Of a DNA stretch of 64,000 nt, positions 17,749 through 27,105 are shown piece after piece. Made by a program: the position numbers and the translations under genes. Every line of letters starts with the position of its first letter. Position 1 is the first letter of the stretch. Source of the stretch: Aeromonas bestiarum (lineage in GTDB: Bacteria; Pseudomonadota; Gammaproteobacteria; Enterobacterales; Aeromonadaceae); the NCBI RefSeq assembly GCF_000819745.1, contig NZ_CDDA01000041.1, positions 51,074-115,073 of the forward strand, in the 5' to 3' direction. The notes beneath the pieces were generated by a model. That model worked only from the letters and a program-made list of their open reading frames with translations. It was not told the origin of the DNA and searched no databases.

Positions 17749-19047
17749 TTAGCCGACCATCTGGTAGAGGATGGCTGAGATGGCGATCGTGCCCATCAGG
17801 GCGACGAAGGCGTTGCTGATGTGGCCCTGATATTTCGCCATGGCCGGCACGCGCTTGATGGCGTACATCGGCATGATGAAGAGGATGGTGGCTATGATGG
17901 GGCCACCCAGAGATTCAATCATGCCGAGGATGGAGGGGTTGGCTACCGCCGTGCCCCACAGGGTCAGGATGAAGAAGGCGATGATGAATATCTCGACCTT
18001 CTTGTGGTTCGGCTCTTTGCCTGACTTGCGCAGGTTCTGCACTATCATGCCTTTCAGGCCTTCACGGGCACCCAGGTAGTGACCGAAGAAGGAGGAGACG
18101 ATGGCCACGAACGCAACCAGCGGGCCGAAGTAGGAGATGATGGGGCTGGCATGCTGGTTCGCCAGGTAGGAGAGCACGGCTATGTTCTGGGACTTGGCTT
18201 CTGCCAGCTGGGCCGGGGTCAGGCTCATGACGCAGGAGAAGACGAAGAACATCACGAAGCCCAGCAGTATGGTGGCGGTGCGCTTGAGAATGGCGTCGGA
18301 TTTTTCGACCGCATGCTCGCCATGATCACGGCGCTGGGCCAGGGAGAAGCTGGAGATGGCCGGGCTGTGGTTGAAGGAGAACACCAGTACCGGGATGGTC
18401 AGCCACAGGGTGGTGGCGAAATCCTTGGCAGAGGGCACCTGGGAGAGGGCGGCGCCGGTCCAGTCCGGGATCAGGTAGAAGGAGATCCCCACCAGGATGG
18501 CGATGAGCGGGTAGACCAGGAACTCGGTGACCTTCAGCATCAGCTTCTCGCCGGCCAGCATCACCGACATCATGCCCATGATCAGCACTATGGAGAGGAT
18601 CCAGCGCGGTGGTGCCGTCATCTGCAACTGATTGACCATGAAGCTTTCGACCGTGTTGGTGATACCGACACCGTAGATCAGCACTATGGGATAGATGGCA
18701 AAGAAGTAGAGCAGGGTGATTAATTTACCGGCACCCACCCCGAAGTGCTCTTCCACCACTTCCGTGATGTCGGCATTGGGCTTGCTGGAGGAGAGTACGA
18801 ACCGGGCCAGGCCGCGGTGAGCCAGGTAGGTCATGGGGCCGACCAGCAGCGCCATCACCACCAGTGGCCAGAAGCCACCCATGCCGGCGTTGATGGGCAG
18901 GAACAGTATGCCAGCGCCGACGGCGGTGCCGAACAGGCTGATCACCCAACTGGTGTCTTGTTTGGTCCAACCACGAGATTGGATGGAGCGGGTTCCTTGC
19001 TCCTGTGAGGTCGCAACGTCCTGTGCGCCGGTGACAGTATTAGTCAT
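17749..19047 (-). CDS. sdaC: SdaC-type serine transporter (HAAAP family)
   Basis: The 432-residue product is an eleven-helix hydroxy/aromatic amino acid permease that most resembles the H+-coupled serine importer SdaC. Shared blocks include [17 protein letters not shown] near residue 43, [20 protein letters not shown] near 95, [12 protein letters not shown] near 230 and [16 protein letters not shown] near 375. The start is put at the ATG complementary to 19045-19047, which follows GGTGAG; the ATG three codons upstream overlaps that ribosome binding site. The gene lies immediately downstream of nudL-pabB on the same strand, where E. coli has the serine deaminase gene sdaA. A 13-base palindrome, GATGAAATTCATC (19117-19129), lies about 70 bases upstream and may be an operator. 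Substrate assignment is by similarity. Confidence 0.9.
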   Translation of the reverse strand: MTNTVTGAQDVATSQEQGTRSIQSRGWTKQDTSWVISLFGTAVGAGILFLPINAGMGGFWPLVVMALLVGPMTYLAHRGLARFVLSSSKPNADITEVVEEHFGVGAGKLITLLYFFAIYPIVLIYGVGITNTVESFMVNQLQMTAPPRWILSIVLIMGMMSVMLAGEKLMLKVTEFLVYPLIAILVGISFYLIPDWTGAALSQVPSAKDFATTLWLTIPVLVFSFNHSPAISSFSLAQRRDHGEHAVEKSDAILKRTATILLGFVMFFVFSCVMSLTPAQLAEAKSQNIAVLSYLANQHASPIISYFGPLVAFVAIVSSFFGHYLGAREGLKGMIVQNLRKSGKEPNHKKVEIFIIAFFILTLWGTAVANPSILGMIESLGGPIIATILFIMPMYAIKRVPAMAKYQGHISNAFVALMGTIAISAILYQMVG

Positions 19048-19116
19048 GTATCTCACCCCGAATGTGTGGTTTTAATTAGTCGGCGCAAGGATACGGTTTT
19101 TTTAATCAAAAATGTT

Positions 19117-19129
19117 GATGAAATTCATC
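19117..19129. promoter_or_regulatory. Palindrome upstream of the serine transporter
   Basis: GATGAAATTCATC is a perfect dyad around a central A and lies in the AT-rich promoter region 70 bases ahead of the sdaC-type start. An operator role is a guess. Confidence 0.3.
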
Positions 19130-19262
19130 TTAATGAGGGCCAGACCCGCACTCTTTTGCGGAAATGTGATCGAAGGAAGAATTAATCAATTATTTTTTAT
19201 AAATCGCTTCGTTATTTTAGTGTTAACGAGCAAATGTTGCACAGTAATCTGTTGACGAAATG

Positions 19263-19829
19263 TTATATCGAAATCTGGCGAGACAGTTGGCGGATCATGC
19301 TGGCGGTCGCCCCCCAGATAAAGTGGTCCTGCCAGGGTATCCAGTAGATGGTGTGGCGGTGATCGGCTCTGGGAATGGTCAGGGCGATATGGTGGTGCGG
19401 ATCCAGCAGGTGATTGAGCGGCACTTCGAAGGCCTGCGCCACCTCATCCCGGCTCAGGGTGAGCTGATAATCGGCGGCCACCAGTCCCAGTACCGGCAGC
19501 ACCTCGTATTGGGAGACGGTATTGAGGGGGCTGAGGGTGCCTATGATCTCGATCTGGGCGGGCGCGATGCCGAGCTCTTCCTGGGTTTCCCGCAGCGCAG
19601 TGTGGATCAGATCCCGGTCGTCGGGATCCTGCCTGCCCCCGGGGAAGCTTATCTGGCCCGCATGATGGCGCAGGTGCGGGCTGCGACGGGTCAGCAGCAG
19701 TTGCAGGCCGTCGGCCCGCTCGACCAGCGGCAGCAAGACGGCGGCGGGCTTGAGCCCTGCCACCGTCAGCCGATGGGCAGGGGCGGGGCGTTGCAGCAAG
19801 AAGCGGGTCAGCAGTTCGGTGCGGTCCAT
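19263..19829 (-). CDS. nudL: Nudix CoA pyrophosphatase NudL
   Basis: NudL (YeaB) hydrolyses coenzyme A and its derivatives to 3'-phosphoadenosine 5'-phosphate and a phosphopantetheine moiety. The 188-residue product carries the family-specific motif LLTRRSPHLRHHAGQISFPG just ahead of the Nudix box, which reads GGRQDPDDRD followed by ALRETQEELGI, with the metal-binding glutamates present. The start at 19829 gives the usual length (E. coli, 192 residues). Another in-frame ATG at 19892 would add 21 residues and cannot be excluded, because neither has a strong ribosome binding site. The gene follows pabB on the same strand after 82 bases, as in E. coli. Confidence 0.93.
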   Translation of the reverse strand: MDRTELLTRFLLQRPAPAHRLTVAGLKPAAVLLPLVERADGLQLLLTRRSPHLRHHAGQISFPGGRQDPDDRDLIHTALRETQEELGIAPAQIEIIGTLSPLNTVSQYEVLPVLGLVAADYQLTLSRDEVAQAFEVPLNHLLDPHHHIALTIPRADHRHTIYWIPWQDHFIWGATASMIRQLSRQISI

Positions 19830-19911
19830 CTGGGCTATGTCTCTCAACTCTTCTCTTGGATCTGCCCTTGAGTCTCTCGCGTGGCGATCCATCTGTCCAT
19901 TCGTCAGGCGC

Positions 19912-21285
19912 TCAGCGCAGCGCATCCAGCAGCGGCAGTATGCGGGCCACCTTGTCATAGGTCTCCTGATACTCGCTGTCCACCTCGGAGTCGGCGATGA
20001 CGCCGCCACCGGCCCAGCAGTGCAGCTGGCCATCCGCCGCTATCAGGGTGCGGATGCAGATGCTGGTGTCCATCCGGCCATGCTGGCTCAGGTAGCCGAT
20101 GCTGCCGCAGTAGGCGTTGCGTCGCTGGGGCTCCAGCTCCTCTATGATCTCCATCGCCCTGATCTTGGGGGCTCCCGTGATGGAACCGCCCGGGAAACAG
20201 GCGCGCAGCAGATCCACCGCCTGCCAGCGGCTGTCCAGTTCGCCGTGTATGGTGGAGACCAGATGGTGCACCGCCGGGAATGACTCCACCGCGAACAGGC
20301 TGGGCACATGGACTGAACCTGGCCGGCTCACCCTGCCGATATCGTTGCGCAGCAGGTCCACTATCATCAGATTTTCCGATCTGTCCTTGTCGGCGCCAGC
20401 CAGTTCGAGGGCGCTGGCCTGATCTTGCTCCGGATCGGCAAGCCGTGGACGGGTGCCCTTGATGGGCTTGGTTTCGATATGGCGGTCATCGAGCAGCAGG
20501 AACCGCTCGGGGGAGAGGCTCAGGATGGCGCTCCGGGGCAGCCGGATAAAGGCCGAGAAGGGGGCCCGGTTGGCGCGGGACAACGCCTGATAAGCCTGCC
20601 ATTCATCACCGCGGTAGGCGGCGCTGAAGCGCTGGGTCAGGTTGATCTGGTAACAGTCCCCGGCACTCAGGTAAGCCTGTACCCGCGCAAATTTCTCGCC
20701 ATATTCGGCGCGGCTCATGTTGCTGCGCCACTCCCCTTGCAGGGCAAATGGCGGCGCTGGCAGCTCGTGCTGCGCGGCCAGCCACTGCAGCCGGCGATGG
20801 AGGCCGGCCTCGTCACCCCAGTGCACCAGCTGCCAGGCGCCGCTCGCCACCTCTCGCAGCAGCGCCCAGTCATAAATGCCCACCGCCATGTCTGGCACGG
20901 ACACATCCCGCTCAGCCTGCACCGGCAGCCGTTCGAAGCGGCGGCCCAGATCATAGCCAAACAGCCCGAGGGCGCCGCCAATAAAAGGCAGCGCGTCGCT
21001 GTGTGGCGCCAGCTCACCCAGCAGTTCGCGCTGCCGTTGTGCCAGCAGGGTCAGGGGATCGGCATCAAATGACTGGCGCTGTTCACCCTGGGCTATCCAG
21101 GTCAAGGGCCCCTCGGTCTGCAGGGTCGCCAGCGGGTCGGCTGTGATGATGTCAAACCGGTTGTCCGCCCCTTGAGGGCCGGCCGACTCCAGCAACATGG
21201 CCCAGGGCTGATGATGCAGGCGGGCAAACAGCGCATGCAGCGCCGTCTGGTGATCAAAATGGTGGATATGAAGAGTTGGTTTCAT
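19912..21285 (-). CDS. pabB: Aminodeoxychorismate synthase component I
   Basis: PabB uses ammonia from its glutaminase partner PabA to aminate chorismate to 4-amino-4-deoxychorismate, the first step to p-aminobenzoate and folate. The 457-residue product has the expected length and the chorismate-binding domain in its C-terminal two thirds. The motif PIKGTRPR, whose lysine distinguishes aminodeoxychorismate synthases from anthranilate synthases, is near residue 273, GADKDRSENLMIVDLLRND is near 296, and PGGSITGAPKIRAMEIIEELE follows near 365. The catalytic-loop glutamates (YQETYDKVA) are at the C-terminus. No pabA or pabC lies nearby. The gene diverges from the fumarase gene across 208 bases. 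Confidence 0.97.
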   Translation of the reverse strand: MKPTLHIHHFDHQTALHALFARLHHQPWAMLLESAGPQGADNRFDIITADPLATLQTEGPLTWIAQGEQRQSFDADPLTLLAQRQRELLGELAPHSDALPFIGGALGLFGYDLGRRFERLPVQAERDVSVPDMAVGIYDWALLREVASGAWQLVHWGDEAGLHRRLQWLAAQHELPAPPFALQGEWRSNMSRAEYGEKFARVQAYLSAGDCYQINLTQRFSAAYRGDEWQAYQALSRANRAPFSAFIRLPRSAILSLSPERFLLLDDRHIETKPIKGTRPRLADPEQDQASALELAGADKDRSENLMIVDLLRNDIGRVSRPGSVHVPSLFAVESFPAVHHLVSTIHGELDSRWQAVDLLRACFPGGSITGAPKIRAMEIIEELEPQRRNAYCGSIGYLSQHGRMDTSICIRTLIAADGQLHCWAGGGVIADSEVDSEYQETYDKVARILPLLDALR

Positions 21286-21493
21286 TTTTTGTTACACAGG
21301 CAACAGTTTGCACCCTGCTCCCTAGCCGGTACGGGGGGGCAAGCGTATCATAGGCGCCGGAATTTTTAGAAAAAACACGCCGTTGTCTATCGGATCTGCA
21401 GGCACCTCGCCTGGCATCACAACACCGAAGCACGGCTCATATGGAAGCCCTTGCTCTGCCGTCACGGCGAAGACAAGGACCAGTGAGGATGAT

Positions 21494-23017
21494 ATGAGCA
21501 TCATTAAAAAACAGGATTTTATCGATTCCGTCGCCGACGCCCTGCAGTACATCTCCTACTATCACCCCCTCGATTTCGTCCATGCCGCCAAGGCCGCCTA
21601 TGACCGCGAGATCAACCCGGCCGCCAAGGATGCCCTGGCCCAGATCCTGATCAACTCCCGCATGTCCGCCGAAGGCCATCGCCCCCTGTGTCAGGATACG
21701 GGTATCGTCACCTGTTTCGTCAAGATCGGCATGCAGGTTCAGTGGGACAGCGACATGACGGTGCAGGAGATGGTGGACGAGGGCACTCGCCGCGCTTACA
21801 CCAATCCGGACAACCCGCTGCGCGCCTCGGTACTGGCCGACCCGGCCGGCAGCCGCAAGAACACCAAGGATAACGCCCCTGCTGTCGTGCACATCGACAT
21901 GATCCCCGGCAACAAGGTGGAAGTGAGCATAGCGGCGAAGGGCGGCGGCTCCGAGAACAAATCCAAGATGGTGATGCTCAACCCCTCCGATGATGTGGTC
22001 GAGTGGGTGCTGAAAACCGTGCCGACCATGGGCGCCGGCTGGTGCCCGCCCGGCATGCTGGGGATTGGCATCGGCGGCACCGCCGAGAAGGCGGCCGTGC
22101 TGGCCAAGGAAGCCCTGATGGAGCATATCGACATTCAGGAGCTGATCGCTCGTGGTCCCGAGACCACCGAAGAGAAGCTGCGGGTCGAGCTCTATGACAA
22201 GGTCAACAAGCTCGGGATTGGCGCTCAGGGCCTGGGCGGCCTCACTACCGTGCTGGACGTGAAGGTCAAGAGCGCCCCGACCCATGCCGCCTCCAAGCCG
22301 GTGGTGATGATCCCCAACTGCGCCGCCACCCGCCATGTCCACTTCGAACTGGATGGCTCGGGCCCGGCCGAGCTGACCCCGCCGAAACTGGCCGATTGGC
22401 CGGAGATCACCCGCGAAGCGGGGGCCAACGTGCGTCGCGTCAATGTCGACGGCATCACCAAGGCCGAGCTCGCCAGCTGGAAGAGCGGCGATACTGTACT
22501 GCTCTCCGGCAAGATCCTCACCGGTCGCGACGCCGCCCACAAGCGCATCGCCGACATGCTCAAGAAGGGGGAAGGCTTGCCGGAAGGGGTCGATTTCACC
22601 AACCGCTTCATCTATTACGTCGGCCCGGTCGATGCGGTGCGTGACGAAGTGGTCGGCCCGGCCGGTCCCACCACCTCCACCCGGATGGACAAGTTCACCG
22701 ACATGATGCTGGGTGAAACCGGCCTCATCGGCATGATCGGCAAATCCGAGCGTGGCCCCAAGACGGTCGAGAGCATCAAGCAGCACCAGGCCGTCTATCT
22801 GATGGCCGTCGGTGGCGCCGCCTATCTGGTGGCCAAGGCGATCAAGAAGGCGCGTGTGGTGGCCTTTGCCGATCTGGGCATGGAAGCCATCTATGAGTTC
22901 GAGGTGGAAGACATGCCGGTGACAGTGGCGGTGGACTCGCAGGGCAACAACATACATGAGACAGGCCCGGCCTACTGGTCGGCCAAGATTGCCGAGCTCG
23001 ATGGCAAGCTCTCCTGA
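21494..23017 (+). CDS. fumA: Class I (iron-sulfur) fumarate hydratase
   Basis: The enzyme interconverts fumarate and malate in the citric acid cycle using a [4Fe-4S] cluster. The 507-residue product fuses the alpha and beta fumarase domains in one chain. Candidate cluster cysteines lie in PLCQDTGIVTCF (near residue 60), AGWCPPGMLGIGIG (near 180) and PNCAATRH (near 275). The C-terminal beta domain contains GRDAAHKRI and the PAGPTTSTRMD active-site region. The start at 21494 follows TGAGGA; the frame is open 37 codons further with no family resemblance. Several class I paralogues (FumA/FumB-like) exist, so the symbol is approximate. The gene is monocistronic with a strong terminator. Confidence 0.94.
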   Translation: MSIIKKQDFIDSVADALQYISYYHPLDFVHAAKAAYDREINPAAKDALAQILINSRMSAEGHRPLCQDTGIVTCFVKIGMQVQWDSDMTVQEMVDEGTRRAYTNPDNPLRASVLADPAGSRKNTKDNAPAVVHIDMIPGNKVEVSIAAKGGGSENKSKMVMLNPSDDVVEWVLKTVPTMGAGWCPPGMLGIGIGGTAEKAAVLAKEALMEHIDIQELIARGPETTEEKLRVELYDKVNKLGIGAQGLGGLTTVLDVKVKSAPTHAASKPVVMIPNCAATRHVHFELDGSGPAELTPPKLADWPEITREAGANVRRVNVDGITKAELASWKSGDTVLLSGKILTGRDAAHKRIADMLKKGEGLPEGVDFTNRFIYYVGPVDAVRDEVVGPAGPTTSTRMDKFTDMMLGETGLIGMIGKSERGPKTVESIKQHQAVYLMAVGGAAYLVAKAIKKARVVAFADLGMEAIYEFEVEDMPVTVAVDSQGNNIHETGPAYWSAKIAELDGKLS

Positions 23018-23059
23018 GTGGCCCAACTCGCAGGTTGAGTTCAACAATAGGTACTGCGC

Positions 23060-23087
23060 AAAAAGGCGACCCCAGGGTCGCCTTTTT
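23060..23087 (+). terminator. Terminator of the fumarase gene
   Basis: The arms AAAAAGGCGACC and GGTCGCCTTTTT with a CCAG loop lie 43 bases after the fumarase stop. Confidence 0.92.
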
Positions 23088-23253
23088 CTATGAGTGGCAG
23101 GCCGGATTGGCGACCGGTTCATGGGCTGGGTCGTCCTGCTGAACCTCGCTCACCTGGGCATTTTCCGTCCTGTCACCTCTGTTGGTGTCTTGGTCTGTGC
23201 CTACGACTGTTCGTACGACCCAGCCTTTGCACGGTTTCATCCTCTCGCCGGCA

Positions 23254-23745
23254 TCAATGGTTGAGGTAGATATCCTGTCCGCCATAGGCCAATGCGCCGT
23301 TGTGAACGGGGAGGGCAGTCCCTGCCGGTTCGAAGAAGCGAGTCAGCACCCCGAAGCGTTGCCCCAGCTTGCTCAGCTTGGCGCGATCCAGCGAGATCTG
23401 CTCAGGCAGCCAGGTCAGGACGGCCGCACAGTGGCCATTGCCCAGACTCTGCTCCAGCATTCGCTGCCAGTTCTTGATCTTGGGGCTGTGTACCACCAGC
23501 ACCCGATCGGGATTGATCCCCTGTGCCTGCAGCTGTTTGGCCACCGGCAGGCCAGGCGGGGCAATCAGCAGGATCCAGCCCGTGTCGCCGTGGCTCAGTC
23601 TCACCAGCTCGTCGAGCAGCGGCGGTTCCTGGCTGGCAGATGTGATGAGGCGTTCATCTTCCACCTTGCCCTGATGCCGGGTAGGCCAGGGATTGCTCAT
23701 GCTGACAGAGGCGGCGAAAGGGGGATGACTCATGGGCTGGCTCAT
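23254..23745 (-). CDS. sulA: SOS cell division inhibitor SulA
   Basis: SulA binds FtsZ during the SOS response and blocks septum formation until DNA damage is repaired; Lon protease then removes it. The 163-residue product is close to the usual length (169 in E. coli). It has a poorly conserved N-terminus rich in Ser and Pro and a conserved core containing GWILLIAPPGLP, VHSPKIKNWQRMLEQSLGNG and AVLTWLPEQ. The start at 23745 is preceded by AGGA; an upstream in-frame extension overlaps the promoter and is rejected. The assignment is strongly supported by a perfect LexA box at 23772-23787, just upstream. The gene stands alone, unlike the sulA-ompA arrangement of enterics. Confidence 0.93.
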   Translation of the reverse strand: MSQPMSHPPFAASVSMSNPWPTRHQGKVEDERLITSASQEPPLLDELVRLSHGDTGWILLIAPPGLPVAKQLQAQGINPDRVLVVHSPKIKNWQRMLEQSLGNGHCAAVLTWLPEQISLDRAKLSKLGQRFGVLTRFFEPAGTALPVHNGALAYGGQDIYLNH

Positions 23746-23771
23746 ATGTTCGTCCTGTATGAATAACCATG

Positions 23772-23787
23772 CTGTATGTGTATACAG
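23772..23787 (-). promoter_or_regulatory. LexA (SOS) box of sulA
   Basis: CTGTATGTGTATACAG matches the consensus CTGT-N8-ACAG exactly, with the alternating TA-rich centre typical of strong sites. It lies 27 bases upstream of the sulA start, so LexA bound here would cover the promoter. Confidence 0.93.
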
Positions 23788-23978
23788 TAGTTGTAACTCA
23801 CACCAGTGACAAGCCATTTATGGTCAAAAATGTGATCTAATCGGCAGGGTTTATATTCATCCCATTGATTTTAATTGATATTTATTTGTATCTGGGTGTG
23901 GGTGTTTTTTAGGCTATGGACAAAGTGGGAGCAGGCGCTCATGGTTATACAGTCGGTTTGTGAAGAGGAGAGATGAGG

Positions 23979-24176
23979 ATGGACGTCAGCACCTTGCAAC
24001 GACTGGATGCCAATATCCTGCTCGGGATCATCAATGAGAAGCTGCGGCTGGAGTGCGATGGTCTGGAGGAGTTATTGGCCTATTACGACATGACGGAGGA
24101 TCAGCTCGCGACCCGTTTATTGCAGATAGGCTATCACTACGACCCCATGAGCAATCAGTTCAAGGCGCATGGTTAA
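23979..24176 (+). CDS. DUF4250 domain-containing protein
   Basis: This 65-residue soluble protein matches the DUF4250 pattern: a start with LDANILLGIINEKLR, a middle acidic helix (CDGLEELLAYYDMTEDQLATRL), and the ending IGYHYDPMSNQF, in which the Y-x-Y-x-x-x-x-NQF tail is the family signature. The predicted all-helical fold and size suggest a small DNA- or protein-binding module, but no function is established. Two in-frame ATGs are possible. The one at 23979 is preferred because AGGAG lies 8 bases upstream, whereas the one at 23973 is only 2 bases from it. The gene is not in an operon; a long hairpin follows. Confidence 0.8.
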   Translation: MDVSTLQRLDANILLGIINEKLRLECDGLEELLAYYDMTEDQLATRLLQIGYHYDPMSNQFKAHG

Positions 24177-24220
24177 AGGGGATATAGCCATCACAGGGCA
24201 TCGTCAGTCTGGTCCCATGA

Positions 24221-24256
24221 ACAGCGCACATTGAAAACGATTTCAATGTGCGCTGT
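24221..24256 (+). terminator. Long perfect inverted repeat after the DUF4250 gene
   Basis: The 16-base arm ACAGCGCACATTGAAA (24221-24236) is followed by ACGA and its exact complement (24241-24256). The run after it, ATTTTCAGTTATTTTC, is only moderately T-rich, so this may be a weak terminator or a cruciform or protein-binding site instead. It lies 44 bases after the DUF4250 stop. Confidence 0.55.
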
Positions 24257-24562
24257 ATTTTCAGTTATTTTCATGGATTTTCAGTACTTGGCAATGATTG
24301 AAAACCTATTCACGGATTTATATTTGCGTGAGTTTGTTAAGTTGCTGATTTTAAATGAAATGAGCGTTCTTGCTTAATAAGTTTCAGGAAAGGGCTTTCA
24401 AGCTTGAACTGTCATTTTTATGCGTTAAAGTGTGACTTGCGTTAACTTTTCAACCATCGGCTTTAGCTAGTATGCCCACGCCGGAACATATTCTGAGATA
24501 ACAACAGCACCGGTCCCTGATGGGATAACAATTTTATTATTCTGTAACGAAGGAAATGGTTT
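24257..24562. promoter_or_regulatory. glgP upstream region
   Basis: This AT-rich interval of 306 bases has no open frame worth reporting and must carry the glgP promoter. I cannot assign a specific activator site; the glgP start codon follows the purine-rich AACGAAGGAAATGGTTT stretch with a good AAGGA ribosome binding site. Confidence 0.5.
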
Positions 24563-27040
24563 ATGGCTACCAAGAAGAAGACAGACCAGGATCTCCAACT
24601 GGATAAAGATCAGCTCAAGGCGAGTATCGTGCGTCACCTGCGTTCTACCTTGGGTACAAGCGAACAGAAAGCCTCGCCAGAAGCGTGGTGGAAAGCGACC
24701 GCAGCCGCCGTCAACGAACAGGTGTACGAGCGCCTGACCCGCACTCAGCAGACTCATTTCAAGAAAGATACTCGTGCGATTCACTATCTCTCTGCTGAAT
24801 TCCTGATGGGGCGTTTGACCTCCAACAACCTGCACAACCTCTCCTTGTACAAAGTGTGTGAAGAGGCGTTGGGTGAACTCGGTCTGGAACTGACCGACCT
24901 GTGTGAACAAGAACCGGACATGGCGCTCGGCAACGGTGGCCTTGGCCGCCTGGCCGCCTGTTTCATCGATTCGCTGGCGACCCTGAACTATCCGGCCGTC
25001 GGTTACGGCATCCATTACGAGCACGGCCTGTTCCGTCAGGAGATCCAGGATGGTCGTCAGATAGAGCGTCCGGACTCCTGGCGCGAATATGGCAACCCCT
25101 GGGAAATCTGCCGTCCGGAATCCGTGCAGGAGATCCCGCTCTACGGTTATGTGGAAACCGTGTTTGGCGACAACGGCGGCCTGAAGAAGGTATGGCACGC
25201 AGGGCGCAAGATCAAAGGGGTGCCTTGGGATATCCCTGTGGTGGGCTTTGGTGGTCATACCGTCAACATACTGCGTCTGTGGGAATCCCGCGCCTCCGAG
25301 TTTTTTGACTGGGACGTGTTCAACGCCGGTGGTTACATCGACTCCCAGGCCGAGAAAGCCCAGGCCGAGACCATCTCCAAGGTGCTCTATCCGAACGATG
25401 AGACAGACGCAGGTAAAGAACTGCGCCTGATCCAGCAGTACTTCTTCTGTGCCTGCTCCATCAAGGACATCATGCGTCGCTACAAGCGGGTGCATGGCTC
25501 GGATTTCAGCAACTTTGCCGCCCAGATCGCCATTCAGCTCAACGATACCCACCCGACCGTGGCCATCCCCGAGCTGATGCGGGTGCTGGTAGATGAAGAA
25601 GACTTGAACTGGGATGCCGCCTGGGCCATCTGCTATCGGGTCTTCTCCTACACCAACCACACCCTGCTGCCGGAAGCGCTGGAGAAGTGGTCCGTCAGCC
25701 TGTTCGAGAAGGTGCTGCCCCGTCACCTCGAGGTGATCTACGAGATCAACGCCCGCTTCCTGAGCGAGCTGGTCGAACCCAAGTGGCCAGGCAACGATGC
25801 CATCAAGGCCAAGCTCTCCATCATAGAAGAAGGGGACGTGCGCAAGGTGCGCATGGGCAACCTGTGCGTGGTCGGCTCCTCCAAGGTGAACGGCGTGGCC
25901 GAGATCCACTCCAAGCTGGTGAAAGAGGATCTCTTCCCCGAGTATGCCGAGCTGTGGCCAGAGAAGATGTGCAACGTCACCAACGGCGTGACCCCCCGTC
26001 GCTGGCTGCTGGCCTGCAACCCCGAGCTGGCCGAGCTGTACAACGAAGTGGTGGGCAAGGAGTGGCCGCTGCAGCTCGACAAGCTGCGCGCCGTCACCAA
26101 ATTTGCCGACGACAAGGCGTTCCAGCAGCAGTTCATGACCATCAAGCGTCATAACAAGGAGAAACTGGTCAAGGTCATCAAGGCCGAAACCGGCATCGAT
26201 GTGAGCGCCGAGGCGATCTTTGACGTCCAGATCAAGCGTCTGCACGAGTACAAACGCCAACAGCTGAACCTCATCCACATCATGGCGCTCTACCGTCGCC
26301 TGCTGGCGAACCCCGACTATGACATGCACCCGCGCGTGTTCATCTTCGGCTCCAAGGCGGCGCCCGGTTACAAGCTGGCCAAAGACATCATCTACGCCAT
26401 CAACAAGCTGGCGGAGCGGGTCAACAACGATGCCCGCATCCAGGGCAAGCTGAAGGTGGTATTCATGCCGAACTACCGCGTCAGCCTGGCCGAGAAGCTG
26501 ATCCCGGCTGCCGATGTGTCCGAGCAGATCTCCACCGCCGGCTACGAAGCCTCCGGTACCGGCAACATGAAGATGGCACTGAACGGCGCCATCACCATAG
26601 GCACGCTGGATGGGGCCAACATCGAGATAGCGGAAGAGGCGGGTGCCGAAAACTGCGCCATCTTCGGCCTCAACGTGGACGAGGTGAAGGCATTGAAGGG
26701 GCGCGGCTACAACCCGTATGACTTCTACTATGCCAACTCCGAGCTCAAGGCCGTGCTGGACTGGTTCGATACCGATTACTTCACGCCGGGTCGTCCGGGC
26801 GAACTCTCCTCCATCAAGCGTTCCTTGCTGGAAGGGGGCGATCCCTACCTGACCCTGGCCGATTTTGCCTCCTACTCCGAAGCGCACAAGCTGATCGATA
26901 CCTGGTATCGGGATCCGGCGCTCTGGGCCAAGAAGGCCATCATCAACTCGGCCACCATGGGCAAGTTCAACTCCGACCGCTCCATCCAGGACTACGTGGA
27001 TCGGATCTGGAACCTCAAGAGCTGCAACATCGCGGGTTGA
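24563..27040 (+). CDS. glgP: Glycogen/alpha-glucan phosphorylase
   Basis: The enzyme releases glucose-1-phosphate from the non-reducing ends of glycogen or maltodextrin. The 825-residue product has the full family length. The pyridoxal-phosphate motif [15 protein letters not shown] places the cofactor lysine at residue 670. Other hallmarks are [12 protein letters not shown] near residue 113, [15 protein letters not shown] near 325, [12 protein letters not shown] near 470 and [14 protein letters not shown] near 555. The protein could equally be the maltodextrin-specific MalP; no mal or other glg genes adjoin it, so the symbol is tentative. GlgX, which debranches the limit dextrin left by phosphorylase, is encoded 35 kb away in this window. 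The gene is monocistronic. Confidence 0.95.
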   Translation: MATKKKTDQDLQLDKDQLKASIVRHLRSTLGTSEQKASPEAWWKATAAAVNEQVYERLTRTQQTHFKKDTRAIHYLSAEFLMGRLTSNNLHNLSLYKVCEEALGELGLELTDLCEQEPDMALGNGGLGRLAACFIDSLATLNYPAVGYGIHYEHGLFRQEIQDGRQIERPDSWREYGNPWEICRPESVQEIPLYGYVETVFGDNGGLKKVWHAGRKIKGVPWDIPVVGFGGHTVNILRLWESRASEFFDWDVFNAGGYIDSQAEKAQAETISKVLYPNDETDAGKELRLIQQYFFCACSIKDIMRRYKRVHGSDFSNFAAQIAIQLNDTHPTVAIPELMRVLVDEEDLNWDAAWAICYRVFSYTNHTLLPEALEKWSVSLFEKVLPRHLEVIYEINARFLSELVEPKWPGNDAIKAKLSIIEEGDVRKVRMGNLCVVGSSKVNGVAEIHSKLVKEDLFPEYAELWPEKMCNVTNGVTPRRWLLACNPELAELYNEVVGKEWPLQLDKLRAVTKFADDKAFQQQFMTIKRHNKEKLVKVIKAETGIDVSAEAIFDVQIKRLHEYKRQQLNLIHIMALYRRLLANPDYDMHPRVFIFGSKAAPGYKLAKDIIYAINKLAERVNNDARIQGKLKVVFMPNYRVSLAEKLIPAADVSEQISTAGYEASGTGNMKMALNGAITIGTLDGANIEIAEEAGAENCAIFGLNVDEVKALKGRGYNPYDFYYANSELKAVLDWFDTDYFTPGRPGELSSIKRSLLEGGDPYLTLADFASYSEAHKLIDTWYRDPALWAKKAIINSATMGKFNSDRSIQDYVDRIWNLKSCNIAG

Positions 27041-27056
27041 TCCCCCTCTGGATATG

Positions 27057-27085
27057 AAAAAGCCCTTGCATTGCGAGGGCTTTTT
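27057..27085. terminator. Bidirectional terminator between glgP and the DASS transporter
   Basis: A 13-base-pair hairpin beginning AAAAAGCCCT, with one G-T pair and an ATT loop, lies between converging genes and has T runs on both strands. Confidence 0.92.
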
Positions 27086-27105
27086 GCTGGGGGCGAGTCA
27101 GCGGA

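Noticed and set aside
17404..17778. 124-codon frame between sstT and the serine transporter
   Set aside because: No ribosome binding site, no family, and it passes through the opposing terminator and into the 3' end of the neighbouring gene.
23088..23240. Possible small minus-strand gene after the fumarase terminator
   Set aside because: Its 5' half is the reverse frame of sulA, its ATG touches the purine stretch without spacing, and its end lies in the terminator.
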